Assembly (NCBI RefSeq): GCF_900130015.1
Contig: NZ_FQXS01000001.1
Span: 416,053-480,052 of the forward strand
Length of the DNA: 64,000 nt
From: Desulfofustis glycolicus DSM 9705
GTDB taxonomy: Bacteria > Desulfobacterota > Desulfobulbia > Desulfobulbales > Desulfocapsaceae
Direction of reading: 5' to 3'
Shown: one piece after another, positions 37,272-46,421 of the stretch
How the letters are laid out: each line of letters opens with the position of its first letter
Position numbering within the stretch: position 1 is the stretch's first letter
Position numbers and translations under genes: made by a program
The notes under the pieces: model-generated
Seen by the model: the letters and a program-made list of their open reading frames with translations, nothing else
Told to the model about the DNA's origin: nothing
The model's database searches: none

Positions 37272-38933
37272 TTACGGGTGCATCGCCGCAACCATCAGTT
37301 TCGCTTTACAATCCGGGCAACACGTGAGCGTCTTCAGTCGGGTCGGATCACCGGCGAACAACGGCTTCATCATTGCGGCGATTTTTTCGATGGATTTACT
37401 CGGCCCGATAGCGGCACCACATTCGCTGCAGTGGAAAATGGTATCTGCAGCCATGATCTGGAAAGAAAAAAATGAAGGATCGAGATCGATTCGGTTGTTC
37501 ACCGTCTGCAAGCAGCCGGGTTCAGGGCAGGTCTTCTGACAATAGCCGCAATTGGTGCATAGCGACGGATTGAAACGCAGCGTGTTATCTTCCACAAACG
37601 GCAGTAATGCCCCAACTCCACAGGCATCTGCGCAACTCAGACACAGGGTGCAGGCTGCCCGATCAACGGTGAGCGTGCCGTAATGAAGAACCGGGTCAGT
37701 CTTCACGGTCCCGAATGATCCTTCACCGACCAGGTGAGCGATCCGCTGCGAGACACATTTCCTCTTCAGAACTGAAGGTTCCGCCAGCGCGTGGGTGGGC
37801 AGGTCGTAAGTAGGGAGTTGATCGAGTACGTATTGCAATTCATCCAAGCTCCGGCAACGATAGATTGCCTCACGGTCATGAATCCGCCGGTAAATTCCGT
37901 TGACCAGATCGATCGCGCCTTGGGTGGCCGCCGGTATGCTATCGCTCCAGATGACCATCGGTTTACCGCTGGCCTGCAAGACTGCGAGGAGGTGGTTTTC
38001 ATGTAGCATATCAGATTGTTCAATGACAAACGGCAACACTCCCGGTGGCAATCGGACCTGGAGCGTTTCCAGCTCGATACGAGCGGTGATGACCAACACA
38101 TGTTTGTTCCGGTACAATGATACCGCTTTTCCCAACGAACGAACCGACAGCAACGTCGAATCCAAGGCCCCGGAGGGGCAGATCCCGATACATTGTCCAC
38201 AATGGATGCAGTCGATCTCTGAAAAGCGCAGGTACCTTCCGTCTCTCGCTTTGGTTATGGCTGACGAAGGACAGATATCGACGCACAGCCCGCAGATATC
38301 ATGACGCTTCCCGTGGTAGAGGCAAATTGATTCATCATACTTTTTGGTATTACGTACCTGGAGAGTACCGTAATTGTCGCACAGCGCCGTGATGACGTCT
38401 TCCATCCCGTCCTGATCCGGATCATAAATACCTTTTTTACGGGAGAATTCGACAGGCGCTTCGAACCAGACAATCTGATCCGTTTCGACGGTGCTGCCGT
38501 GCTGGTCGACAGTCCGCATATTGATCTGCAGACTGCCGATTCGTCCTTGCACATTGAGCACCTGAGCGCTTTCCAGCAGCACCGGGGCAAGCCCAAGTGT
38601 TTGCAGCTTTTCCATGAGCTGAGGCCGATCTGTCCGGGAGATGATCGCCACTCTGTTGTCTACATCAATATCAGAGCTGAAATCCTGCGCATACTCAAAA
38701 ATGCATGCCCTTACATCGAATAGCTTTTCAACGCTTTCCATCTTTACCTGCGAGCTATCGTGGCTGGAGCGCAGGTAAAAATTAATCTCCGGAGCATATA
38801 CTTCCGCATTGGCCGAAGGGACGTTGGCCACCAGATAGGGCCGTCCTGATTGCGCCGGTGGCGTGGCAGCGTTCACTTCGCCAAGTTCGACCTGCAGATC
38901 ACGGGGCAGAGAGAATAGGTATTCTCGGCTCAT
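37272..38933 (-). CDS. Multi-[4Fe-4S] ferredoxin-type protein of the formate dehydrogenase cluster
   Basis: A 553-residue soluble protein. An N-terminal Rossmann-like region (about 70-180; NRVAIISRTDRPQLMEKL) is followed by a two-cluster ferredoxin domain (CGLCVDICPSSA, CIHCGQCIGICPSGA, about 215-255), a middle domain of about 150 residues, a second ferredoxin domain (CTLCLSCADACGVGA, CTNCGYCQKTCPEPGC, about 425-480), and a C-terminal CxxC pair (CSECG, CPDC) like a rubredoxin/zinc ribbon. The start at 38933 begins MSREYLFSLPRDLQ; its ribosome site is weak. Position upstream of torD and fdhA suggests an electron carrier or assembly factor. Confidence 0.75.
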   Translation of the reverse strand: MSREYLFSLPRDLQVELGEVNAATPPAQSGRPYLVANVPSANAEVYAPEINFYLRSSHDSSQVKMESVEKLFDVRACIFEYAQDFSSDIDVDNRVAIISRTDRPQLMEKLQTLGLAPVLLESAQVLNVQGRIGSLQINMRTVDQHGSTVETDQIVWFEAPVEFSRKKGIYDPDQDGMEDVITALCDNYGTLQVRNTKKYDESICLYHGKRHDICGLCVDICPSSAITKARDGRYLRFSEIDCIHCGQCIGICPSGALDSTLLSVRSLGKAVSLYRNKHVLVITARIELETLQVRLPPGVLPFVIEQSDMLHENHLLAVLQASGKPMVIWSDSIPAATQGAIDLVNGIYRRIHDREAIYRCRSLDELQYVLDQLPTYDLPTHALAEPSVLKRKCVSQRIAHLVGEGSFGTVKTDPVLHYGTLTVDRAACTLCLSCADACGVGALLPFVEDNTLRFNPSLCTNCGYCQKTCPEPGCLQTVNNRIDLDPSFFSFQIMAADTIFHCSECGAAIGPSKSIEKIAAMMKPLFAGDPTRLKTLTCCPDCKAKLMVAAMHP

Positions 38934-39188
38934 AAGGGTTCCATGATATAGAAATACAAGAAAAAAGGGCTCTTCCCGCTTTTCTACGGCCAAACGCCCT
39001 GGGCTTGCGCCCGATCTCCGATCCGCTCAAGCAACGCCGGTACGACACGATCGGGAAACAAGGAAGGACCGCGGGAATACTTGCATGATAGCCCTCACTT
39101 GATTTGAAACAAATATTTCCTTCTTTTTGACCAGGAATAACCCCGGATCACCATCGAGCAACTAATCCTCTTTAAATTCAGGGGGTTC

Positions 39189-39229
39189 TGTAAGCAATAT
39201 ACTTACTAATTATAGGTATATTACTTACA
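39189..39229. promoter_or_regulatory. 41-base inverted repeat upstream of the formate dehydrogenase cluster
   Basis: TGTAAGCAATATAC and GTATATTACTTACA are 14-base arms matching at 13 positions around a 13-base AT-rich spacer. It lies in the 476-base gap between wtpC and the Fe-S protein gene, about 255 bases upstream of the latter. The size suits a dimeric regulator, perhaps of the ModE/TunR type, but that is inference. The rest of 38934-39409 has no ORF I can support. Confidence 0.6.
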
Positions 39230-39409
39230 AGGCTAACGTTTTTCCCTTACCGGTTTTTCAGATACGGGATTACCTTGATCGGCGAATACAGCCTCGGACG
39301 ACAAAATGACCGTTGGTTGATACTTTTAATTCGAGACAAATGGCAAAGCAGGAGAAGGACGGAAAGCGATCAGAGGAAAAATGAGAAGCTTTTCTTTTGA
39401 ATCATTCTT

Positions 39410-40447
39410 TTAGAAGACGTGGACAGCCTGAGGGGGAAAGGACAGGTGAACGGACATGCCAACCGCAAGAGACAGATCGAACGCCGCACTCTTGGTGACC
39501 ACGGTACAAAATAACTGATCACCAGCCGAAACGCGCACCTCGTAGAAAATTCCCTGATCAACGATGCCGGTTACGACCCCCGGCACGCAATTGCCGTCTA
39601 GCGCGGTTCCAGCCGACAGACTCAGCGTGATATCTTCGGGCCTGATGGCGATATGACCGCCCCCGTTGACAGGCCGGCCCATCACTTGCAGTGCAAACTG
39701 ATCAAGCCGGGCCGCGTTTTGCTCGAAAGTAGCGGCAAAGATATTCTTCATGCCGACAAAGTCGGCAACGAACGATGACGTTGGCTTTCGGAAAATGTCC
39801 TGAATGGTTCCCACCTGGCGAATAGTTCCATCATGCATGACCGCTGCCCGTGAAGCAAGTGACAGCGCCTCGGCAAAATCATGGGTCACTATAACGAAAG
39901 TCACACCCAAGCTGTGGTGAATCTCTCCGAGCATGGCGCGGATGTCTTCACGGAAGTTTGGGTCAAGCGCCGACAATGGCTCATCGAGTAACACGACGCG
40001 GGGCTCGACGATTAGCGCCCGGGCCAAGGCGGCCCGCTGTAATTCCCCGCCACTCAAAGTTTCCGGGTAACGCTGCAGGACATGGTCGATACCGAGCGCA
40101 TCGACCATCGTTGAGAAATGTTTTTCCGCTTTGTGACCGTCACGCGCACCATAGCGCAGACCGAAGGTAATGTTGCCGGCGACCGTCAGGTGAGGGAAGA
40201 GTGCATAGTCCTGATACATGATCCCGATTCCCCGCTTCTCCGGGGGCAACCGGGTGATATCGCGCTGCTTGAGGTGGATGCTGCCACCCTGGATCGGTAC
40301 CAATCCGGCAATGGCCTCGAGCAGCACCGTCTTGCCGGAACCGGTCGGGCCCATCAACGCAAAGAAGGCACCTTCCTCGATGGACAGGGTAATTCCTCTC
40401 AGGCGGAACTCGCCGAGGCACACTGCCAGGTCATTGATCTCGATCAC
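39410..40447 (-). CDS. wtpC: Tungstate/molybdate ABC transporter ATP-binding protein
   Basis: A 345-residue ATPase. Walker A GPTGSGKT is at 33-40, the signature LSGGELQ at 131-137, and Walker B VVLLDE at 151-156; a C-terminal regulatory domain of about 110 residues (IRPEDITLSLSAG) is of the TOBE/oxyanion-binding type. It powers import through the WtpB-like permease, whose gene it overlaps by 4 bases. The C-terminal domain may sense cytoplasmic tungstate or molybdate. Confidence 0.88.
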   Translation of the reverse strand: MIEINDLAVCLGEFRLRGITLSIEEGAFFALMGPTGSGKTVLLEAIAGLVPIQGGSIHLKQRDITRLPPEKRGIGIMYQDYALFPHLTVAGNITFGLRYGARDGHKAEKHFSTMVDALGIDHVLQRYPETLSGGELQRAALARALIVEPRVVLLDEPLSALDPNFREDIRAMLGEIHHSLGVTFVIVTHDFAEALSLASRAAVMHDGTIRQVGTIQDIFRKPTSSFVADFVGMKNIFAATFEQNAARLDQFALQVMGRPVNGGGHIAIRPEDITLSLSAGTALDGNCVPGVVTGIVDQGIFYEVRVSAGDQLFCTVVTKSAAFDLSLAVGMSVHLSFPPQAVHVF

Positions 40448-41232
40448 GGATTCTTCTTCCTGGCCGGCAGAGCAATCGTGCGCAAAACGAGAAACAGCGT
40501 CAAACAGACCACCACCAGCCAGACCGCCACGGGCTGCGAATACTGCAAACCATACCCTTCGAAGCGCTCGTAGATCAGTACCGGCGCCGTCATCGGGTGG
40601 TAGGCGACCACGACGATCGCCCCGAATTCACTGATGGCACGGGCGCAGCACATGATAAAGCCGGCCAGCATGCTGCGCCAGGCAAGGGGAAAAGTAATCC
40701 GGACGAAGGTACTCCACATAGAGGCGCCGAGGCTACGGGCGACCTTTTCCAGACGCGGCGATACCGACTGAAAGCCGGTCCTCGCCGCATTGATGTAAAA
40801 GGGCAGGCCGACAAAAACCATCACGGTGATGATCCCTGTCGTACTGCCCATGATCCTGACTCCGACATCGCTCATCAGCTGTCCGAACCAATGGTTTTTT
40901 CCGGCCACACTGAGAATCGCGATGCCGACCACCGGATGGGGAATGACGATCGGCAGGTCGATGATGCTCTCTACCAGTTGCTGTCCCCTGAATGATGACC
41001 GGGCGAGGACATAGGCCAGTGGCGTGCCGACGACGAAGGCGATGCAGGCGGCGGCAACCGAGCTGTAGATGCTCAGCCAGATCGAACCGACGACGTTTTT
41101 ATCCCGCATCGCCTCCGCCAGCATGGCCGGCGAGGGAGCTGTCAGCATTTCGTAGAGCGGCAGCAGGATAAAGGCCAGGACGACCACCCCGCATGACACC
41201 GAAACCCAGTAAAAAGCGCCTTTGCCGCCCAT
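40444..41232 (-). CDS. wtpB: Tungstate/molybdate ABC transporter permease
   Basis: A 262-residue permease with about six membrane helices and the cytoplasmic EAA-like loop (EKVARSLGASMWSTFVRITF, about 165-185) that docks to the ATPase. It lies between wtpA (12-base gap) and wtpC (4-base overlap), so the three form one operon. Confidence 0.88.
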   Translation of the reverse strand: MGGKGAFYWVSVSCGVVVLAFILLPLYEMLTAPSPAMLAEAMRDKNVVGSIWLSIYSSVAAACIAFVVGTPLAYVLARSSFRGQQLVESIIDLPIVIPHPVVGIAILSVAGKNHWFGQLMSDVGVRIMGSTTGIITVMVFVGLPFYINAARTGFQSVSPRLEKVARSLGASMWSTFVRITFPLAWRSMLAGFIMCCARAISEFGAIVVVAYHPMTAPVLIYERFEGYGLQYSQPVAVWLVVVCLTLFLVLRTIALPARKKNP

Positions 41233-41244
41233 CGGTACGACAAA

Positions 41245-42234
41245 TCAATTCTTTACTTCGACAAATTGCTGCAACTCCGGCGGCAGTGCTGCTTTCATCT
41301 CCTCGGAGGGCACCCGGCAGAGGATAAACGGCGGTTGTCCCTGCTCTTTCAGGATCTGCAAACCTCCCTCCGGATCGAGCAGGTAGTTGAGGAAGGCGAC
41401 GGCGCCTTCCCGGTTCGGAGCATCCTTGACCAAGGTGATGCCATAGGTAATCGAACCGCCTTTCATGTCCATGAACTCGCCCGGCTTTTTCCCGGTTACC
41501 TGGACAACGGCCTCGGAATAGAGGTCGTCATACTCATAGTTGCCGAGATTGATCTGATCCGGCAACACCACGTATTTCAAGCCGTGCTGCACGGCTACCG
41601 AGAGATACTCCCAAGCGTAATCCATATTGCCAGTCTGCAACAGCGACACCAACTCGACGGACTTCGGACGGACATTTTCCATCGGCCGATTGGCGATCAG
41701 TTTATCGGACAGCCCCGTTAGACCGTAATGTTTTTCGGCCAGTTGCAGCACCATCAGGGCCCGGTATCCACAGGGATCGAGATTCGGATCAGAATGCCCC
41801 CAGACTACGCCGTCGGTCGCCAGGATCTCATGCCAGTTGTCGCTGTTGACCGTATCGGCAAATTTGCTTTTATCGGTATAGCAGAGGACCATCTGATTGG
41901 TGGCAAAGCGGATATTGAGATCGGCAAATTTCGGAATGAGGAGTTTGTCGATCACCTTGTAATCGGCGGATGCGACAATATCGCACGGCTTGTTCAGGTC
42001 GGTCACTTTCCGCGCTGCGGCCTGGCTGCCGCTACCTTCGCGCTGCAGATCAACGCCGGGGTACATGGCCTCGAACGCTTTTTCCATCTGCTCGAAGGGC
42101 AGAGAGAGGCTGCCCGCATGAAACATGACCACCGTCCCCTTCGGCGCCGCTCCAGCAACTCCCGACCCAATGCAGACAACACACCCAGTGATGATCACAC
42201 TCATAATTCTCGTCAAGGCAATCGGCCATTTCAT
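41245..42234 (-). CDS. wtpA: Tungstate-binding periplasmic protein
   Basis: A 329-residue oxyanion-binding protein with a signal peptide ending near [11 protein letters not shown]. The mature start [31 protein letters not shown] and the later [15 protein letters not shown] match the WtpA/ModA-2 group, which binds tungstate and molybdate in an octahedral site. AAGGAGATTTCC precedes the ATG. Together with the downstream formate dehydrogenase and the upstream aldehyde:ferredoxin oxidoreductase, it suggests tungsten supply for both enzymes. Confidence 0.9.
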   Translation of the reverse strand: MKWPIALTRIMSVIITGCVVCIGSGVAGAAPKGTVVMFHAGSLSLPFEQMEKAFEAMYPGVDLQREGSGSQAAARKVTDLNKPCDIVASADYKVIDKLLIPKFADLNIRFATNQMVLCYTDKSKFADTVNSDNWHEILATDGVVWGHSDPNLDPCGYRALMVLQLAEKHYGLTGLSDKLIANRPMENVRPKSVELVSLLQTGNMDYAWEYLSVAVQHGLKYVVLPDQINLGNYEYDDLYSEAVVQVTGKKPGEFMDMKGGSITYGITLVKDAPNREGAVAFLNYLLDPEGGLQILKEQGQPPFILCRVPSEEMKAALPPELQQFVEVKN

Positions 42235-42500
42235 CGGAAATCTCCTTGTCTGTTAAATTTTAGTAATCGATCCTCGTCCGGCAGGCAGGGCGGGACAGCG
42301 CCGTTACTCGACACGTCGCGTCTCTTCCCGACCGGAACAAAAACTACTACCGTTGTAGGAGTCTTTTATGGGTAAATGCCAAAAACAAACCAAGAATGGC
42401 AACCACTTTCCGCTTTGGCCTCATAAATAACGATCGATTACCAAGACTAACAGACCAGCCACTCTCATCCCCGGCTCTATCGAAACCGCTTTCAGCAAGT

Positions 42501-42546
42501 AAAAATAGGGACAGCCCCCTTTTGCGGGAACTGTCCCTATTTTTTT
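42501..42546. terminator. Bidirectional terminator / REP-like palindrome
   Basis: AAAAATAGGGACAG and CTGTCCCTATTTTT form a perfect 14-base stem with an inner CCC/GGG pair and T/A tracts on both sides. It ends the flavodoxin gene on the minus strand. AATAGGGACAG...CTGTCCCTATT has the look of REP-type repeats, so it may be a dispersed repeat. The 42235-42500 part of the gap is the wtpA leader, with a small CTAC-TACCGTT-GTAG palindrome near 42347, and no ORF I can support. Confidence 0.8.
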
Positions 42547-42574
42547 CGCCATCTCACGGAATGAGCTGGTACCG

Positions 42575-43414
42575 TTACATAAACATCTCCGTTTTCGGGT
42601 GTTCATCCATGGTTCGGGCCCGTTCACGAATACGCGTGTCAAGCATACTGAGATCGTTGGTAAAGGCATCTTCCGGACAGATACGGAGGCATTTAAAGCA
42701 GCAGATACAATTATCGGCAAACTCGGGATACGGAGCCAGCGTGATAGCCCCTACCGGGCACTCCTCTGCACATACGCCGCATTGCGTACACTGCTCTTCG
42801 TCCACCTGCTTGGCCGGCATGTTCGTCTTCGCTTTGGCGAAAACGACCTTGGACATTTCCGTAAACGCCTGCGGCGGTTGGTACGCCAGCATCTCCAGAG
42901 GCAGAGCCGGCACCGGCGAAGCGGCCGAGAATTTGTCGACAACCCGTTCCACCAGATCGGTGACCAACCGGTCATCCGTCTCGTCCGGATGATTCTCGCC
43001 GAGTGGATTTTCAAAACGCCACATCATCGAATGCTCTGCCAGCACCTTAGCGGCGCCGATGACCCCGTAGCCCCGTTCCTGAAGAGCAACACCCAGGTCG
43101 TGCAAGGCGATGCCACTGCTCGCTCCGCCCCAAGTGACGAACGGTACCGCATGCCCACCGGTCGCCAGCGGCAGGCTGGCAATAAACTCCAGCACCGGTG
43201 GAATCACCCGGCTGAAGTAGACCGGCGAACCGACAAACAAACACGACCGGTCATTCCCGAGACGCTCGAGCACATCGCTCTCCAGGCCAGATTGTTTGGC
43301 CAGATCCACCGATACCACCTCAACACCCTTGCTCTTCAAGGAAGCAGCAATAACCTGGCCGACATGATCGGTCGAACCACTTGGTGACATTGAAACAACA
43401 ACCGCGAATTTCAT
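42575..43414 (-). CDS. Flavodoxin/ferredoxin fusion (EFR1-type)
   Basis: A 279-residue protein: an N-terminal flavodoxin-like FMN domain (about 1-160; SPSGSTDHVGQVI as phosphate loop) and a C-terminal 2[4Fe-4S] ferredoxin (about 215-260; CTQCGVCAEECPVGA and CICCFKCLRICPEDA). It can pass electrons between one- and two-electron carriers. AGGAGG lies 12 bases before the ATG at 43414. Being next to aldehyde:ferredoxin oxidoreductase genes, it may be linked to ferredoxin redox balance. Confidence 0.85.
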   Translation of the reverse strand: MKFAVVVSMSPSGSTDHVGQVIAASLKSKGVEVVSVDLAKQSGLESDVLERLGNDRSCLFVGSPVYFSRVIPPVLEFIASLPLATGGHAVPFVTWGGASSGIALHDLGVALQERGYGVIGAAKVLAEHSMMWRFENPLGENHPDETDDRLVTDLVERVVDKFSAASPVPALPLEMLAYQPPQAFTEMSKVVFAKAKTNMPAKQVDEEQCTQCGVCAEECPVGAITLAPYPEFADNCICCFKCLRICPEDAFTNDLSMLDTRIRERARTMDEHPKTEMFM

Positions 43415-43604
43415 AACGTTTATCAACCTCCTGGATGTAGTTTACGGACATTCGCACAAAACATAATGCGACGATTCGCAGAAAAATGCAAGAGGTCCGT
43501 GCTTTCGGAGTACCATATATCTTGGCAAGACCGGAAAATACCTATCAAAAAACTCTCTCTGAAGAACGGAAGCCATCAAGGAACGGTCGACCGACTCCCG
43601 CCTT

Positions 43605-44507
43605 TCAGCCGGGACCGGCGATATCTTCCATATTGTTGATCCTGGCCAGTACCTTGTAGAGCCCCTGGGTGCCGAGGTCTTCGTAGCCCATCGCCTGAGC
43701 GACAACATAAAACTGATTCACCAGCGCCAGTCCGGGCAGGCTGAGGTTGATGCGTTGCGCCTCGGCCAGGGCGATACCCATGTCCTTGACAAAATGCTTG
43801 ATGTAAAATCCCGGATTGAAATCGCCGTTGGCGATTCTGCGGCCGAGATTATTGATCATCCACGAACGTGCCGCCCCTTGACCAATCACGTCGATGACTG
43901 CATCAAGGTCCATGCCCATTCGCTGCGCATAGAGCAACGACTCAACCGTACCGATCATCGTGCCGGCGACCAGTATCTGGTTGCACATCTTGGTATGCTG
44001 GCCGGCTCCGGCATCGCCCATATACGAAACGTTCCCGCCCATGACCTCGAAGAGCGGTTTGACCCGCTCGAAAACATCCCGCTCGCCGCCGACCATGATC
44101 GCCAGCGTTGCTTCCCGGGCTCCGACATCGCCGCCCGAAACGGGTGCGTCCAAAGCGGTCACCGATCGCTTAGCGGCCGCCTCGGAGACGGTCCTGGCCA
44201 GTTCCGGGCTCGAGGTGGTCATATCGACCATGACCATCCCGGGCCGGGCTCCGGCCAAAACCCCGTTCTCGCCGAGCAGAACACTCTCCACATCGGGCGG
44301 AAAGCCGACGATGGAGAAAACGATGTCACTGTTGCGCGCCACCTCGCGTGGTGAGGAGCACCACTCTGCACCTTTGGAGACCAGGTTGTCGGCCTTGTTT
44401 TTCGTTCTGTTGTAGACGTTGAGTTGATGACCGGCGTCAATCAGATGGCCGCACATGGCGTTGCCCATCACGCCGGTGCCGATCCAGCCAAGTTTCATCT
44501 TTTCCAT
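43605..44507 (-). CDS. Beta-hydroxyacid dehydrogenase family oxidoreductase (GarR/3-HIBADH-like)
   Basis: A 300-residue NAD(P)-dependent enzyme. The Rossmann start GWIGTGVMGNAMCGHL, substrate motif DAPVSGGDVGA (about 122-132) and catalytic lysine segment GAGQHTKMCNQ (about 168-178) identify the family, which interconverts short hydroxyacids and semialdehydes (tartronate, 3-hydroxyisobutyrate, 3-hydroxypropionate, sulfolactaldehyde). GGAGGG precedes the ATG. It lies 37 bases after the aldehyde:ferredoxin oxidoreductase gene and 190 bases before the flavodoxin gene. With aldehyde-forming and -consuming enzymes around it, an aldehyde-detoxifying role is plausible; the substrate is not determined. 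Confidence 0.85.
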   Translation of the reverse strand: MEKMKLGWIGTGVMGNAMCGHLIDAGHQLNVYNRTKNKADNLVSKGAEWCSSPREVARNSDIVFSIVGFPPDVESVLLGENGVLAGARPGMVMVDMTTSSPELARTVSEAAAKRSVTALDAPVSGGDVGAREATLAIMVGGERDVFERVKPLFEVMGGNVSYMGDAGAGQHTKMCNQILVAGTMIGTVESLLYAQRMGMDLDAVIDVIGQGAARSWMINNLGRRIANGDFNPGFYIKHFVKDMGIALAEAQRINLSLPGLALVNQFYVVAQAMGYEDLGTQGLYKVLARINNMEDIAGPG

Positions 44508-44544
44508 CGTACCCTCCTTCTCTTTTCTGTCGTGTTTCGTCTGC

Positions 44545-46305
44545 TTAGCGAGGAACTCCGGCTTCGTTCCACCCCCGGATTCTGTAATAATCCTGGAGCA
44601 TCTGCTCCATTTCGGCAGCCGTCAAGGTGCCGCCCTCGGGCAGCGCCTCCTTGTGCAACCGTTCCGGTAATCGATCGTCCCGGGCGGTCAATCCCTCACG
44701 GATATTAAACCGCCTGGTCATGTCGGTGATATGGGCCGCTCTTTCGGTCAGAACGTTCTTGGGGTAGGGTTGACCGGTGATCAGCTGCATCGTCCGTTCC
44801 AGTTCCCCCCAGCTGTAAAGATCCCGGTAAAAACGGCAGAGAACCAGTGTGTCGAAGATATTGAGCCGGTTCTCATAATCGATGAGCATCTCAGCCTTGC
44901 CGTCGATTTGATCCGGCGGGATGAGGCCCGACAATTCCGGTTTGTAGAATGTCGTCCGCAAGTGGCAGGCGCCGCGGGGAGCCGTACCGAACGTCAGGCC
45001 CATGCCCTTCAGTTTGCGCGGATCATATCCGGCCGGCTCCAGGCCTTTGACATGAATGGCCAGGTCCTCAAGGGCAAACGTCCGGGCAGTGGCGATGATT
45101 CCGTCGGCTAGCGTGTTACCGATGCCCTGGCGGGCCGCGATAGCCTCGATCAGCGCGGCCGTCTGATCAACATTGCCGTATTCGATCTGGTATTCGATCA
45201 GCCCGCGCTCCCGTGCCTCCATGAGCAAAGCGCAAAGATTGCCGGCGGTAATCGTGTCCATGCCGAGTCGGTCGCAGAGATCGTTCAAATAGGCGACCTC
45301 TTCCATCTCCTTGATCATGCACAATCCGCCAAATGAGAAGATCGTCTCATACTCCGGCCCCTCCAACTCCAGTCCGGTGTGGCGCCCCTTGCCGATTTTG
45401 GCGAGACGCCCGCAGGCCATGAAGCACTTGGCGCAGGCATGGGGTTTGACCTCATGTTCCTGATGAAATGTCTCCCCGCTGATCTGCTCCCAGTGTTCAC
45501 ATGATCCCTGGCTCCAATACTTGGCCGGAAAGGCACCGGCATGATTCATCAAGCCGACCATCATCGTCGTACCCATGGCGCGGTACGCCTTGACACCCGG
45601 ATGCTCGTAGTTGGCCTTGCTGAACGCCTTGGCATATTCGGCTATGCCGTCGGGATCGGCATAGCTGCGCCGCCGATCGCCTTGAAACACGATGCCTTTG
45701 ACCAGCTTGGCGCCGAGTACCGCCCCCACTCCGGTTCGACCGGCGCACCGCCATTTGTCGTTGGCGATGATGGCATATTTCACCAGCGCCTCGCCGGCCG
45801 GACCGATTACCACTGCGCCGGGCCGGCCGAAGCCCTCGCAGTTCGGGGCAAACTGTTTTACCGCCTCTTCGGCAGCAAACGTCTCCATTCCCCAGAGATC
45901 CCCGGCATCATGGAAATTCGCACCGTCCGGATGAACGGCCAGCACCATCGGCCGGTCCGCCTTGCCGACCAGAACGATCGCATCAAAGCCGGTCGCATCA
46001 ATGGCCTCGGGAACTTTGCCGCCAGAGTAAGATTCGCTGAAGAACCCTGTGAGGGGGGATTTGGTGAACACCCCGTAACGGCTGCCACCCCACAGTCTAC
46101 CGCCGCAAAAGACCCCCGTGGCGAAAATCAGATGATTTTCCGGCGCTAGCGGGTCGATCCCTGCCGGGTTTCGCTCCAGCAGAAGATGGGTCGCCAGACC
46201 TTTGCCTCCCAGGTTCACCTCAAAAAGGGCGTCAGGCACCTGTTCAATGTTAACCTTCCGGTTGTCGAGGTCGATGGTCAGGATTCGATGATAATAGCCT
46301 TGCAT
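44545..46305 (-). CDS. aor: Aldehyde:ferredoxin oxidoreductase (tungsten enzyme)
   Basis: A 586-residue protein of the AOR family, which oxidises aldehydes to acids with ferredoxin as acceptor at a tungsten-bis-pterin site. The start YYHRILTIDLDNRKV, GGRLWGGSRYGVF and the [4Fe-4S] ligands C291, C294, C298 (CAKCFMAC) and C490 are in place. CAGGAGGACA precedes the ATG. Tungstate uptake genes wtpABC lie 2.3 kb downstream on the same strand. The natural aldehyde is not known; semialdehydes from the adjacent aminotransferase are candidates. Confidence 0.9.
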   Translation of the reverse strand: MQGYYHRILTIDLDNRKVNIEQVPDALFEVNLGGKGLATHLLLERNPAGIDPLAPENHLIFATGVFCGGRLWGGSRYGVFTKSPLTGFFSESYSGGKVPEAIDATGFDAIVLVGKADRPMVLAVHPDGANFHDAGDLWGMETFAAEEAVKQFAPNCEGFGRPGAVVIGPAGEALVKYAIIANDKWRCAGRTGVGAVLGAKLVKGIVFQGDRRRSYADPDGIAEYAKAFSKANYEHPGVKAYRAMGTTMMVGLMNHAGAFPAKYWSQGSCEHWEQISGETFHQEHEVKPHACAKCFMACGRLAKIGKGRHTGLELEGPEYETIFSFGGLCMIKEMEEVAYLNDLCDRLGMDTITAGNLCALLMEARERGLIEYQIEYGNVDQTAALIEAIAARQGIGNTLADGIIATARTFALEDLAIHVKGLEPAGYDPRKLKGMGLTFGTAPRGACHLRTTFYKPELSGLIPPDQIDGKAEMLIDYENRLNIFDTLVLCRFYRDLYSWGELERTMQLITGQPYPKNVLTERAAHITDMTRRFNIREGLTARDDRLPERLHKEALPEGGTLTAAEMEQMLQDYYRIRGWNEAGVPR

Positions 46306-46421
46306 GATTGTCCTCCTGCGATGACGGTGTGGCGCCTCTGCCGCTGGCGTCGGTTTCCGTCAACTGGTCCGGGGCGCTATCGCCTTATGCGAGTGGTGAG
46401 CGCCCCGAACAGTTACTCGTA

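Noticed and set aside
42235..42400. Molybdenum-cofactor riboswitch in the wtpA leader
   Set aside because: The leader is long enough but I could not find the conserved core by eye; a covariance-model search would decide.
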